From: Collinsella aerofaciens | GTDB lineage: Bacteria; Actinomycetota; Coriobacteriia; Coriobacteriales; Coriobacteriaceae | Length of the DNA: 33,046 bases | NCBI RefSeq assembly: GCF_028209395.1 | Contig: NZ_JAQLDQ010000023.1 | Coordinates: 1-33,046 of the forward strand | Reading direction: 5' to 3' | In this document: positions 1-9,730 of the stretch, one piece after another | How positions within the stretch are numbered: the stretch's first letter is position 1 | Layout: every line of letters starts with the position of its first letter | The notes under the pieces: model-generated | Told to the model about the DNA's origin: nothing | Database searches by the model: none | Seen by the model: the letters and a program-made list of their open reading frames with translations, nothing else | Program-made: the position numbers and the translations under genes

Positions 1-144
1 GTGCTCATTTCAAGCCATCTGCTCGACGACCTGGCAGACCTCACCGACTCGTTCTACTTCATCGAGGCCGGCACGCTCGTGGAAAAGATCAAGTCGTCCT
101 CGCAGACGCTCAAGCAGGAATACCTCGATACATACGAAGGATGA
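1..144 (+). CDS. ABC transporter ATP-binding protein, C-terminal fragment (gene starts before the window)
   Basis: The frame is open from the first base and stops at 142-144, giving the last 47 residues of a protein. The segment ISSHLLDDLADLTDSFYF has the H-loop (switch) histidine of ABC ATPases within 'SSH' right after the window edge, followed by the usual 'IEAGTLVEK' strand and turn. This is the tail of the nucleotide-binding domain of an exporter- or drug-type ABC system, where the H-loop reads 'ILISSHLL'. The partner permease, if any, is not in the window, and the next gene, rpmE, has its own promoter. The substrate cannot be told from this fragment. The ABC assignment rests on the H-loop and context only, because the Walker A, signature and Walker B motifs lie upstream of the window. 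Confidence 0.75.
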   Translation: MLISSHLLDDLADLTDSFYFIEAGTLVEKIKSSSQTLKQEYLDTYEG

Positions 145-218
145 ATGTGGGGGAGTGTTCGGATGATAGTTGATATTCAAGGGCCAGCTCGTGTCGTGCC
201 GAAAAGACCGTGAACCTT

Positions 219-247
219 TTGTGGGACATGCGGCGCCGTGGTACCAT
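219..247 (+). promoter_or_regulatory. Probable sigma-A promoter of rpmE
   Basis: A -35 box TTGTGG (219-224) and a -10 box TACCAT (242-247) are separated by exactly 17 bases. Transcription would start near 254, just before the leader hairpins and about 80 bases before the rpmE start codon. This gives rpmE its own transcript, separate from the upstream ABC gene. Assignment is by consensus match and spacing only. Confidence 0.55.
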
Positions 248-260
248 AGCCAAGTTTGTT

Positions 261-309
261 GTCTTGGTCGGAAACCAAGACGCCTTATGCGCTGATCGGT
301 AACCAGCGC
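261..309 (+). promoter_or_regulatory. Two-hairpin leader upstream of rpmE (candidate L31 autoregulatory leader)
   Basis: Two stem-loops lie between the predicted start of transcription and the ribosome binding site. Hairpin 1 pairs GTCTTGGT (261-268) with ACCAAGAC (274-281) over a 5-base loop. Hairpin 2 pairs GCGCTG (289-294) with CAGCGC (304-309). Both contain the related segments TCGGAAACC and TCGGTAACC. The Shine-Dalgarno AAGGAG (319-324) follows at once. Ribosomal protein genes often carry such leaders for feedback control by their own product, and computational leader motifs for L31 have been described in Actinobacteria. Whether this is a member was not tested. Confidence 0.5.
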
Positions 310-331
310 CTGACCAATAAGGAGTCCTACC

Positions 332-757
332 ATGAAGCAGGGTATCCATCCCCAGTATGTCGAGTGCACGGTGACGTGCTCCTGCGGCAACACCTTCAAG
401 ACGCACGCTACCGTGTCCGAGATGAAGGTCGAGCTTTGCAACGAGTGCCACCCGTTCTACACCGGCCAGCAGAAGTTCGTCGACACCGGTGGACGCGTCC
501 AGCGCTTCGCCGACAAGTTCGGTGGCGCCGCTGCCGCCCAGCTCAAGAAGGCTGAGGAGGCCAAGGCTGCCAAGGCCGCCAAGGCTGCTGAGGCCGAGGC
601 CGCTCGCAAGGCCGCCGCTGAGGCTAAGGCTGCCGAGAAGGCCAAGCGTGCTGCTAAGTTTGCCGAGGAGGCTGCCAAGCAGGCCGCCGAGGCTCCCGCA
701 GAGGCTCCCGTCGAGGAGGCCGCTGCCGAGGCCGAGACCACCGAGGCTGCTGAGTAA
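332..757 (+). CDS. rpmE: Ribosomal protein bL31 with long Ala/Lys/Glu-rich C-terminal tail
   Basis: Protein of the large ribosomal subunit that helps bridge the subunits. Residues 1-64 are a standard zinc-containing ('C+') L31: it starts [16 protein letters not shown], and the zinc ligands are C16, C18, C36 and C39 (CSC and CNEC). The typical '[20 protein letters not shown]' end follows. L31 is normally about 70 residues. Here a further ~75 residues made almost only of A, K and E follow, with repeated 'AKAA' and 'EAA' units and an acidic end (ETTEAAE). The tail is probably a charged helix or disordered. The start is set by AAGGAG at 319-324, seven bases before the ATG. A leader and promoter precede the gene and a terminator follows it, so it is likely monocistronic. 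The function is certain for the core; the role of the tail is unknown. Confidence 0.95.
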   Translation: MKQGIHPQYVECTVTCSCGNTFKTHATVSEMKVELCNECHPFYTGQQKFVDTGGRVQRFADKFGGAAAAQLKKAEEAKAAKAAKAAEAEAARKAAAEAKAAEKAKRAAKFAEEAAKQAAEAPAEAPVEEAAAEAETTEAAE

Positions 758-794
758 ATAGCTCGCCGCGGAATCACTCGCATTCATGGCATGA

Positions 795-835
795 GGGCCG
801 TGCATCCATTTGGGTGCGCGGCCCTTTTCTTTTTA
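795..835 (+). terminator. Rho-independent terminator of rpmE
   Basis: Stem GGGCCG...CGGCCC (795-800 with 818-823) is extended inward through GCATCC/GGGTGC around an ATTT loop, and followed by TTTTCTTTTT. It lies 38 bases after the rpmE stop codon. Confidence 0.85.
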
Positions 836-896
836 TTGGTGCAAGCTAACCTGTCCCCGTGGCACCAAATGGCAGAGAGACGGCGTTTGCTCAGAT

Positions 897-935
897 AAAA
901 CCTGCCAAAATAAACCCGTTCCATTGCGGCAGGTT
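897..935 (+). repeat. Short palindromic repeat, copy 1 (upstream of secA)
   Basis: A ~39-base unit with ends AAAACCTGCC and GGCAGGTT as an inverted repeat and the inner segment AAAATAAACCCGTTCC. A second copy of the same length and plan lies at 13027-13066. A partial relative (AACCTGTCCCC...GGCAG) lies just upstream at 848-877. The arrangement resembles REP-like intergenic palindromes. No function is apparent. See findings. Confidence 0.6.
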
Positions 936-1064
936 GGTCATAGTTATTACGTGGCGGTCGAGCTCGACCGTATAGGCCGCGCCTTGTTTGGCTAAAGTAC
1001 AATCATCTGTGTTTAACTCGCCCGCAGCTGCACGGCGTGGGCGATGGCCAAAAAGGAAAACCAC

Positions 1065-3871
<2,807 letters not shown>

Positions 3872-3872
<1 letters not shown>

Positions 3873-5020
3873 TGGCTGAGGCTTTAGAGGTAACGCCCGC
3901 CGAGCTGGACGCGTTTGCGGACCGGCTCGGCGAGGTCGAGTCGTATCTCCACTTGGACGAAAAGCGCACGCGCGTGACCGAGCTCGAGGCCAAAAGCGTG
4001 GCCCTCGGCTTTTGGGATGACGCCGACGCCGCCCGTGCCACCATGGAGGAAATCGCGCGCACCAAGGAAGATATCGCTGCCGTGGACAACGCGCGCGGCG
4101 AGCTTTCCGATGCCCGCGCCGCGCTGGAGCTTGCCGAGGAGATGGGGGATGACCCCGATGCCGCCGCCCTTCGCGAGGAGGCTACAGCCACGGCTGAGCG
4201 CCTGGCCCGTGCCATCGATGAGTTTGAGCTTTCGAGCTGGTTTACCGGTGAGTTCGATCACGGCGATGCCATTGTGACCATCAAGCCCGGACAGGGTGGT
4301 CTGGAGGCCCAGGACTGGACCTTCATGCTCTTTAAGATGTACATGAAGTACTGCCAGCGTCGCGGCTGGAAGGTCACGATTAACGACTGCCCCGCTGCTG
4401 AGGTCATCGGCATCGACCGTGCGACCTTTACCGTCGAGGGCAAGGACGCATTTGGCATGCTGCGCGCCGAGGCCGGCGTCCACCGCTTGGTTCGCATTAG
4501 CCCCACCGACGACAAGAAGCGCCGCCAGACCACGTTTGCCGGCGTCGAGGTCATCCCCGTGCTACCCGATGATATCGACATCGAGATCAGTCCCGATGAC
4601 ATCCGCGTGGACGTGTACCACGCGAGCGGCCCGGGCGGTCAGGGCGTTAACACCACCGACTCCGCCGTGCGCGTGACGCATTTCCCCAGCGGCATTGTGG
4701 TCACCTGCCAAAACGAGCGCAGCCAGATCCAGAACAAGGCCGCGTGCATGCAGATCCTCAAGGCTCGCCTGTACGAGATTGAGCTCGAGAAGCGCGCCGA
4801 GGCCCTGGATGAGATTCGCGGACCCAAAACCACGATTGGTTTTGGCAACCAGATCCGCAGCTACGTGCTCTACCCGTATCAGATGGTTAAGGACCTACGC
4901 ACGGGCGTTGAGACCAGCAATGTCGAGGCCGTTCTTGACGATGGCGACCTGGACCCGTTTGTTATTGGCTACCATCGCTGGGCCACTGGCAACGCTGACG
5001 CGGAGATCCCATCTGCATAA
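3872..5020 (+). CDS. prfB: Peptide chain release factor 2 (no programmed frameshift; SPT in place of SPF)
   Basis: RF2 recognises UGA and UAA stop codons and triggers peptide release. The 382-residue protein has the catalytic GGQ at 255-257 within ASGPGGQGVN and the usual C-terminal QMVKDLRTGVETSN segment. Two points are unusual. In most bacteria prfB has an in-frame UGA near codon 26 and a +1 frameshift that autoregulates it. Here the equivalent region (EVESYLHLDEKR) reads straight through. Also, the stop-codon-reading tripeptide SPF of RF2 is SPT (210-212, in VRISPTDDKKRRQ). Aligned by hand on the following QTT/HTS segment, this threonine stands where RF1 has the threonine of its PxT motif. 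The gene follows secA with a one-base overlap and ends before tandem terminators. The GGQ context and C-terminus support RF2 rather than RF1. Confidence 0.95.
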
Positions 5021-5046
5021 ACCGCCCGGTTTATGTGGAAATGGAT

Positions 5047-5106
5047 AAAACCCTCCGAGCAGGGTGGTTTTGTATCCAAAGCAAACCCTGCGCAGGGGTG
5101 GTTTTT
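5047..5106 (+). terminator. Two tandem terminator hairpins after prfB
   Basis: Two similar hairpins follow one another: 5047-5071 (AAAACCCT, 6-base loop, AGGGTGGTTTT) and 5083-5106 (AAACCCTGCGCAGGGG then TGGTTTTT). Both end in T-rich tracts. They look like a duplicated unit, and together should stop the secA-prfB transcript. Confidence 0.7.
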
Positions 5107-5146
5107 GTTCGGCGAATCGGTAGAATCGAATACAGCAAGAAGTTCG

Positions 5147-5174
5147 AAGCGCATCCGTTTGGGTGCGCTTTTTT
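5147..5174 (+). terminator. Terminator-like hairpin touching the yitT ribosome binding site
   Basis: Stem AAGCGCATCC (5147-5156) pairs with GGGTGCGCTT (5161-5170) over a GTTT loop with one G-U pair and is followed by T's to 5174. The Shine-Dalgarno GAGGGAGG (5175-5182) begins with no gap. A -10-like TAGAAT (5121-5126) lies upstream of the hairpin, so it may be part of the yitT leader and act as an attenuator rather than only as the end of the previous unit. Confidence 0.55.
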
Positions 5175-5186
5175 GAGGGAGGTAGC

Positions 5187-6077
5187 ATGGCATATCGTCT
5201 GGACATCAAGCGCATTCTATCGATGAACTTCTTTCACGACCTGCCCCAGATTATGTTGGGGTGCGCTCTGGCCGCTATTGCGACCGACCTGTTTTTGATT
5301 CCCAACGGCCTTGCTGCCGGTGGTGTTACGGGCCTTGCCACCATTATCCAGGCGGTCGGCGCATCGCGCGGCATATCGCTTCCCGTTGGTATTCAGACGA
5401 TCGTGATGAACGCCTTGCTGTTGCTGGTCGTTATGCGCGAGGGCGGCATGTTCTACGTGGTGCAGACCGCGACGGGCTTTGTGCTGCTGGGCTTCTTTAC
5501 CGATCTGTTCGCCCCGTTTGTAGCACCTCTGGCGGATGCGGACCTGATGCTCCCTGCCATGTGGGGCGGCATTATTACAGGCATCGGTTACGGCATGGTG
5601 CTGCGCGCCGGCGCCAACACCGGCGGCTCGGACACGATTGGCCAAATCATCTCGCGTAATACCTCGCTGCCCGTGGGCTCGACCGTCATGGCGATCGATG
5701 TTGCCGTATGCGCGCTGTCGGCTCCGGTCTTTTCAATCGAAAATGCACTATATGCAGGCCTTTCGATGGTCATTAGCGGCTACGTGATCGATGCCGTGGT
5801 CGATGGTGGCAACAAACGCCGTATGGTACTCATCATCTCGGACAAGTTCCCTGATATCGCTGCCGATATCATGTATGGCCTGGGTCGTGGTTGTACCAAG
5901 TTTAAGGCGACTGGCATGTATTCGGGTGCCGAGAAGCCGGTGATCATGGTCATCGTGAACCGTCGAGAGCTCAATACCCTCAAGACGATCGTGCGCGAGC
6001 GCGATCCTCACGCCATTGTGACGGTCGCCGACGTTACGGAAGCTTTCGGCGAGGGATTCAAGGACATTAGCGCGTAG
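5187..6077 (+). CDS. YitT family membrane protein (DUF161-DUF2179)
   Basis: Integral membrane protein of 296 residues. About five to six hydrophobic segments lie within residues 15-210 (for example IMLGCALAAIATDLFLIP and ALLLLVVMREGGMFYVV), with the family signatures NGLAAGGVTGLATI and LRAGANTGGSDTIGQI. The soluble end from about residue 215 has GLGRGCTKFKATGMYSG and VNRRELNTLKTIVRERDP, which is the DUF2179 domain typical of the family. The substrate and function of YitT proteins are not established; transport of a small molecule or ion has been proposed. The start is chosen at the ATG at 5187, five bases after GAGGGAGG; an upstream in-frame GTG at 5163 lies inside the hairpin. It is apparently monocistronic. 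The family call is confident and the role unknown. Confidence 0.9.
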   Translation: MAYRLDIKRILSMNFFHDLPQIMLGCALAAIATDLFLIPNGLAAGGVTGLATIIQAVGASRGISLPVGIQTIVMNALLLLVVMREGGMFYVVQTATGFVLLGFFTDLFAPFVAPLADADLMLPAMWGGIITGIGYGMVLRAGANTGGSDTIGQIISRNTSLPVGSTVMAIDVAVCALSAPVFSIENALYAGLSMVISGYVIDAVVDGGNKRRMVLIISDKFPDIAADIMYGLGRGCTKFKATGMYSGAEKPVIMVIVNRRELNTLKTIVRERDPHAIVTVADVTEAFGEGFKDISA

Positions 6078-6284
6078 GGCCGACCGCGTCCCATCCAAAA
6101 GACGTTCACATTGATAAACCGTTTCATCAGCGGTTCTGCCTGCTAAATTGTTCAAATAATGATAAAAACTCTGGTAAAGCCATCAGTTTCCAGCATAATG
6201 AATGACGTACGTGCATTGCGGCTGTGTTGGGATTACCTTCGGTGCCGTGCGCATTTTGTCTAATGAGGATGAAAGGAAGGCACA

Positions 6285-7115
6285 ATGAGCGACGAAGAGC
6301 TCAAAAAGGTTGCCAACGAGGTAAGGAAGGGCATCGTCACCGGCGTGCACGCTGCCAAGTCCGGCCATCCGGGCGGTTCGCTCGGCGCTGCCGACATCAT
6401 GACCTATCTGTACTTTGAGGAAATGAACGTCGACCCGGCCCATCCCCGCAAGGCCGACCGCGATCGCTTTGTGCTTTCCAAGGGCCACTGTGCACCTGGT
6501 CTGTACGCTGTGCTCGCCGAGCGTGGGTTCTTCCCCAAGGAGGATCTTGAGACGCTGCGCCACATCGGCAGCCACCTGCAGGGTCATCCCAACATGAACG
6601 ACACTCCGGGCGTTGACATGTCCACCGGTTCGCTCGGCCAGGGCATCTCCGCCGCCGTGGGCATGGCCGTTGCCGCCAAGCACTGGGGCGATACTTATCG
6701 CACGTACGCCCTGCTGGGCGATGGCGAGAGCGAGGAGGGCCAGGTCTGGGAGGCCGCCATGTTTGCCGGCAACCAGCAGCTCGATAACCTCTGTGTGATC
6801 GTCGACCACAACGGCCTGCAGATCGACGGTCCCGTCGAGGAGGTCAACGACCCCATGCCGCTCGCCGACAAGTTCCGCGCCTTTAAGTTCCACGTGGTGG
6901 AGCTTGCCGACGGCAACGATTTCGATCAGATCCGCGCCGCCTTTGCCGAGGCTCGCGCCACCAAGGGCCAGCCGACCGCCATTATCGCCGAGACCCTGAA
7001 GGGCAAGGGCGTGTCCTTTATGGAGAACCAGGTTGGTTGGCACGGCAAGGCCCCCAATGATGAACAGTTTGAGCAGGCCATGGCAGAGCTCACGGCCGCC
7101 GGAGAGGAGCTCTAG
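6285..7115 (+). CDS. Transketolase, N-terminal subunit
   Basis: First half of a split transketolase, which moves two-carbon ketol units between sugar phosphates in the pentose phosphate pathway using thiamine diphosphate (TPP). The 276-residue protein has the substrate/TPP residues in AAKSGHPGGSLGAADI near 24-39, SKGHCAPGLY, and the TPP-binding motif starting GDG at 145-147 (GDGESEEGQ) and ending IVDHNGLQ. The start ATG follows GAAAGGAAGG at 6271-6280. The companion gene for the second half begins one base after this stop codon, so both halves should be made together and form the enzyme as a complex. The ~200 bases before it (6078-6284) show no gene and no clear promoter. The two-gene form is common in Actinobacteria, Firmicutes and Archaea. 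Confidence 0.96.
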   Translation: MSDEELKKVANEVRKGIVTGVHAAKSGHPGGSLGAADIMTYLYFEEMNVDPAHPRKADRDRFVLSKGHCAPGLYAVLAERGFFPKEDLETLRHIGSHLQGHPNMNDTPGVDMSTGSLGQGISAAVGMAVAAKHWGDTYRTYALLGDGESEEGQVWEAAMFAGNQQLDNLCVIVDHNGLQIDGPVEEVNDPMPLADKFRAFKFHVVELADGNDFDQIRAAFAEARATKGQPTAIIAETLKGKGVSFMENQVGWHGKAPNDEQFEQAMAELTAAGEEL

Positions 7116-7116
7116 G

Positions 7117-8058
7117 ATGGCAGACGTCAAGAAAATCGCCACGCGCGTAAGCTACGGCGAGGCCCTCGTCGAGCTCGCCAACGAGCACGATGACTTTGTG
7201 GTCCTCGACGCCGACCTGGCCGCCGCCACGCAGACCGGTAAGTTTAAGGCCGCCTGCCCCGACCGTTTCTTCGATGTGGGTATCGCCGAGAGCAACCTGA
7301 TGGGTGTTGCCGCCGGTATCGCAACCACCGGTCGCGTTGCCTTCGCGAGCACCTTTGCCATGTTCGCCGCCGGCCGCGCCTTTGAGCAGGTCCGTAACTC
7401 CATCGGCTACCCGCACCTCAACGTTAAGATCGGTGCCACGCACGCCGGTATCTCGGTGGGCGAGGACGGTGCTACGCATCAGTGCTGCGAGGATATCGCC
7501 CTGATGCGCGTCATCCCCGGCATGACCGTTATCGTTCCGGCCGACGATGTCGAGGCCCGCGCCGTGACGCGCGCCGCCTACGAGTGCGACGGCCCCGTGT
7601 ACATGCGCTTTGCCCGTCTGGCCTCGCCGGTTATCAACGACCCCGAGACCTACAAGTTCGAGTTGGGTAAGGGCATTGTCATGCGCGAGGGCGCCGATGT
7701 GACCATCATCGCCTGCGGCCTGATGGTCGGCGAGGCTCTCGAGGCCGCCGAGCAGCTTGCTGCCGAGGGCATCGATGCCGAGGTCATCAACATGCACACC
7801 ATCAAGCCCATCGATGCCGACCTGATCGTCAAGAGCGCCACCAAGACCGGCCACGTCGTGACCGTCGAGGAGCACTCTGTGATCGGTGGCCTGGGCAGCG
7901 CCGTTGCCGACGTCCTGTGCGAGCAGTGCCCGACGCCGCTCAAGAAGATCGGTGTCAACGACACCTTCGGCGAGTCCGGCCCGGGTGCCGAGCTCCTGCA
8001 CAAGTACGGCCTGGACGCCGCCAACATCGTGGCGACCACCAAGGAGTTCTTGGCATAA
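7117..8058 (+). CDS. Transketolase, C-terminal subunit
   Basis: Second half of the split transketolase: the pyrimidine-binding domain (about residues 5-165) and the C-terminal domain (about 185-305), 313 residues in all. Visible features are VVLDADLAAATQTGKF, the pyrimidine-domain motif FFDVGIAESNLMGVAAGIA with the catalytic glutamate (IAES), the HAGISVGEDGATHQ loop and the VVTVEEHSVIGGLGSA segment of the last domain. The ATG at 7117 is one base after the stop of the first subunit, with GGAGAGGAG (7101-7109) as ribosome binding site inside the upstream gene. An in-frame ATG farther upstream would lie inside the first gene and is not needed. DXS can look similar, but the split layout and close pairing with the first half fit transketolase. 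A terminator follows at 8105. Confidence 0.96.
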   Translation: MADVKKIATRVSYGEALVELANEHDDFVVLDADLAAATQTGKFKAACPDRFFDVGIAESNLMGVAAGIATTGRVAFASTFAMFAAGRAFEQVRNSIGYPHLNVKIGATHAGISVGEDGATHQCCEDIALMRVIPGMTVIVPADDVEARAVTRAAYECDGPVYMRFARLASPVINDPETYKFELGKGIVMREGADVTIIACGLMVGEALEAAEQLAAEGIDAEVINMHTIKPIDADLIVKSATKTGHVVTVEEHSVIGGLGSAVADVLCEQCPTPLKKIGVNDTFGESGPGAELLHKYGLDAANIVATTKEFLA

Positions 8059-8104
8059 GGCAAGACGAGGCAAAGTATCGTCTCAACAACCACATCCAAG
8101 CCAG

Positions 8105-8143
8105 AACAGGGGTATCCCCAAAGAGGGCGCCCCTGTTTTTGTT
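8105..8143 (+). terminator. Rho-independent terminator of the transketolase operon
   Basis: AACAGGGG (8105-8112) pairs with CCCCTGTT (8130-8137), followed by TTTTTGTTG. It lies 47 bases after the stop codon. Confidence 0.85.
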
Positions 8144-8222
8144 GAATTTAAATTAGAGTCCTGCCAAGCAAAGGTCCCATGGGGAAACGGGCCCATCCCA
8201 ACAAAGTGCAATTCAGACCCTT

Positions 8223-8253
8223 CCAACTTTGTATGCGCAGCATCTCAAGTTGG
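8223..8253. repeat. Small hairpin next to the giant hairpin
   Basis: CCAACTT (8223-8229) pairs with AAGTTGG (8247-8253), and inside it ATGC (8233-8236) pairs with GCAT (8240-8243) around a GCA triloop. The same GCA triloop closes the much larger hairpin that begins 20 bases further on. No coding sequence covers it. Confidence 0.5.
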
Positions 8254-8273
8254 TGCGTCGGCCCCATAGTAGC

Positions 8274-8410
8274 CGCAGGCCGGGCGCAGGGTTACCTCCC
8301 AAATCTTTCCGCAGCGCATGGCCGGCGTTTGTCCGCAGCTCCGCAGGAGCAGGACAAATGCCGGCCATGCGCGAGGACGATTTGGGAGGTAACCCTGCGC
8401 CCGGTCGGTG
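8274..8410. repeat. Giant near-perfect hairpin (~137 nt) in the transketolase-ftsE gap
   Basis: The two halves of this segment are reverse complements. The outer arms 8280-8305 and 8379-8404 match perfectly over 26 bases. After a small internal loop, 8314-8326 (GCGCATGGCCGGC) pairs perfectly with 8360-8372. TTTGTCC (8328-8334) pairs with GGACAAA (8352-8358), and GCTCC (8338-8342) with GGAGC (8346-8350) around a GCA triloop. Partial pairing continues outward to 8274 and 8410. No T-tract follows, so it is not a normal terminator, and the short open frames across it are by-products of GC-rich palindromic sequence. It is either a structured RNA or a palindromic mobile/repeat element. The rest of the 8059-8509 gap holds only the terminator at 8105 and a promoter near 8460. 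Confidence 0.85.
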
Positions 8411-8455
8411 AGACCCAAACCCCGCCATGCTTCTTATGTGCAGCAAAGCTAATGC

Positions 8456-8464
8456 TGCTAAAAT
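8456..8464 (+). promoter_or_regulatory. Extended -10 promoter element of ftsEX
   Basis: TGCTAAAAT (8456-8464) is an extended -10 box (TGn plus TAAAAT). No good -35 box is present at the usual spacing, as is allowed for extended -10 promoters. Transcription would begin near 8471, about 40 bases before the ftsE start and after the giant hairpin. Confidence 0.4.
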
Positions 8465-8509
8465 ACAAAGCGCTCATGTAGTTTAAACGCACGACGATAA
8501 GGAGCACCA

Positions 8510-9730
8510 GTGGGTAACCACTTCCGTACCTCCGGTGCGGGCGATGATGCCCCCAAGACGCAGACAGGCGTCCAGGGCAGTCGTTTCGCCACTCCGGATT
8601 CAGAGGGCCAGCCTGTTGCTCAGGCCCCCGCTCAGCCGGCAGATCAGGCACAGCCGGCATCCGATCCCTTTGCCTACAATCCCACCAGCGATGTCGCGCT
8701 TTCCGGCACGGCGGGTTTTGAGCCCGTTCAGGCCGTGACCGCTCGCGTGGAGCAGCCTCAGGCTGGCGCCGCCACGCCGCAGCCTACCATGGCCGGCATT
8801 CCCGACCCCATGGCCCCTGCGACGCCGGTTCCTCAGCCTGCGCAGTCCGGTCTCTTTGCCGCTATTCCCGATCCTACGCAGCCTGCTGCCCCGGTGGTCG
8901 AGAGCGATCAGGCCGCCGAGGTCGCAAGCCTCGATAACGCGCTCAACAACCCCGATTTTACGTCGGTGTTTGCGCCCATCGATCCGCAAGCCAGCCGCAA
9001 GAAGATGGCCAAGCAGGCCGGTGTCGAGCCCGTCATCCTTATGGAGCATGTCACCAAGATCTATCCGGCACAGCCCAACAAGCCTGCACTCGACGACATC
9101 AACATCGAGATCTATCCGGGCGAGTTCGTCTTCCTGGTCGGTCATTCCGGCTCGGGTAAGACCACGCTGCTGTCGACGCTCAACCGCGACGTCAAGCCGA
9201 CGAGCGGCCGCATCTTGGTTGCCGGTCAGGACCTCATGAAGATCAAGAACCGCAAGGTTCCGTTCCTGCGCCGTCAGATTGGCGCCGTGTTCCAGGACTT
9301 TAAGCTTCTGCCTCAAAAATCCGCCTACGAAAACGTGGCGTTTGCCCTGCAGTGCATCGGCAAGCCCAAGGGTGTCATTCGCAGCCAGGTTCCCGAGGTG
9401 CTGCGTCTGGTCGGCCTGGCCGATCAGATGGACTCGCTGCCCGATCAGCTTTCCGGTGGCGAGCAGCAGCGCGTTGCCGTTGCCCGCGCCATGGTCAACC
9501 GCCCGCCGCTGCTTATCTGCGACGAGCCCACGGGCAACCTCGACCCGGCGATCTCGCTGGGCATCATGAAGCTGCTCGAGCGTATTAACCGCACCGGCAC
9601 CACCGTGATCGTCGCCACGCACGACCGCGAGATGGTCGATAGCATGCACCGTCGCGTGATCGCCCTCGAGGGCGGCCACGTTATCCGCGACCAGGAGAGG
9701 GGAGGTTACGGCAACTATGGCACCAACTAA
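8510..9730 (+). CDS. ftsE: Cell division ATP-binding protein FtsE with ~170-residue low-complexity N-terminal extension
   Basis: ATPase of the FtsEX complex, which couples cell division to activation of cell-wall hydrolases. The FtsE core starts near residue 178 (VILMEHVTKIYPAQPNK). Walker A is GHSGSGKT at 211-218, the ABC signature LSGGEQQR at 314-321, followed by LLICDEPTGNLD and the H-loop VATHDRE. FtsE is usually ~220-230 residues; this protein has 406. The first ~170 residues are rich in Pro, Ala, Gln and Asp and look disordered (for example QPVAQAPAQPADQAQPASDP). The GTG start is supported by AAGGAG (8499-8504) five bases upstream, and the frame is open and codon-biased throughout, so the extension appears real. 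A start at the internal ATG before AKQAGVEPV would give a normal-length FtsE and remains an alternative. ftsX overlaps the end by 14 bases. Confidence 0.92.
   Translation: MGNHFRTSGAGDDAPKTQTGVQGSRFATPDSEGQPVAQAPAQPADQAQPASDPFAYNPTSDVALSGTAGFEPVQAVTARVEQPQAGAATPQPTMAGIPDPMAPATPVPQPAQSGLFAAIPDPTQPAAPVVESDQAAEVASLDNALNNPDFTSVFAPIDPQASRKKMAKQAGVEPVILMEHVTKIYPAQPNKPALDDINIEIYPGEFVFLVGHSGSGKTTLLSTLNRDVKPTSGRILVAGQDLMKIKNRKVPFLRRQIGAVFQDFKLLPQKSAYENVAFALQCIGKPKGVIRSQVPEVLRLVGLADQMDSLPDQLSGGEQQRVAVARAMVNRPPLLICDEPTGNLDPAISLGIMKLLERINRTGTTVIVATHDREMVDSMHRRVIALEGGHVIRDQERGGYGNYGTN

Noticed and set aside
1044..1064. A start of SecA at 1044 (seven residues longer)
   Set aside because: No Shine-Dalgarno precedes it at the right distance, while AAAAGGAAAA precedes the ATG at 1065, and the family sequence begins there.
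8179..8481. Several open frames of 77-122 codons on both strands across the giant hairpin
   Set aside because: They share no ribosome binding site or motif, and open frames on both strands are expected from a GC-rich palindrome.
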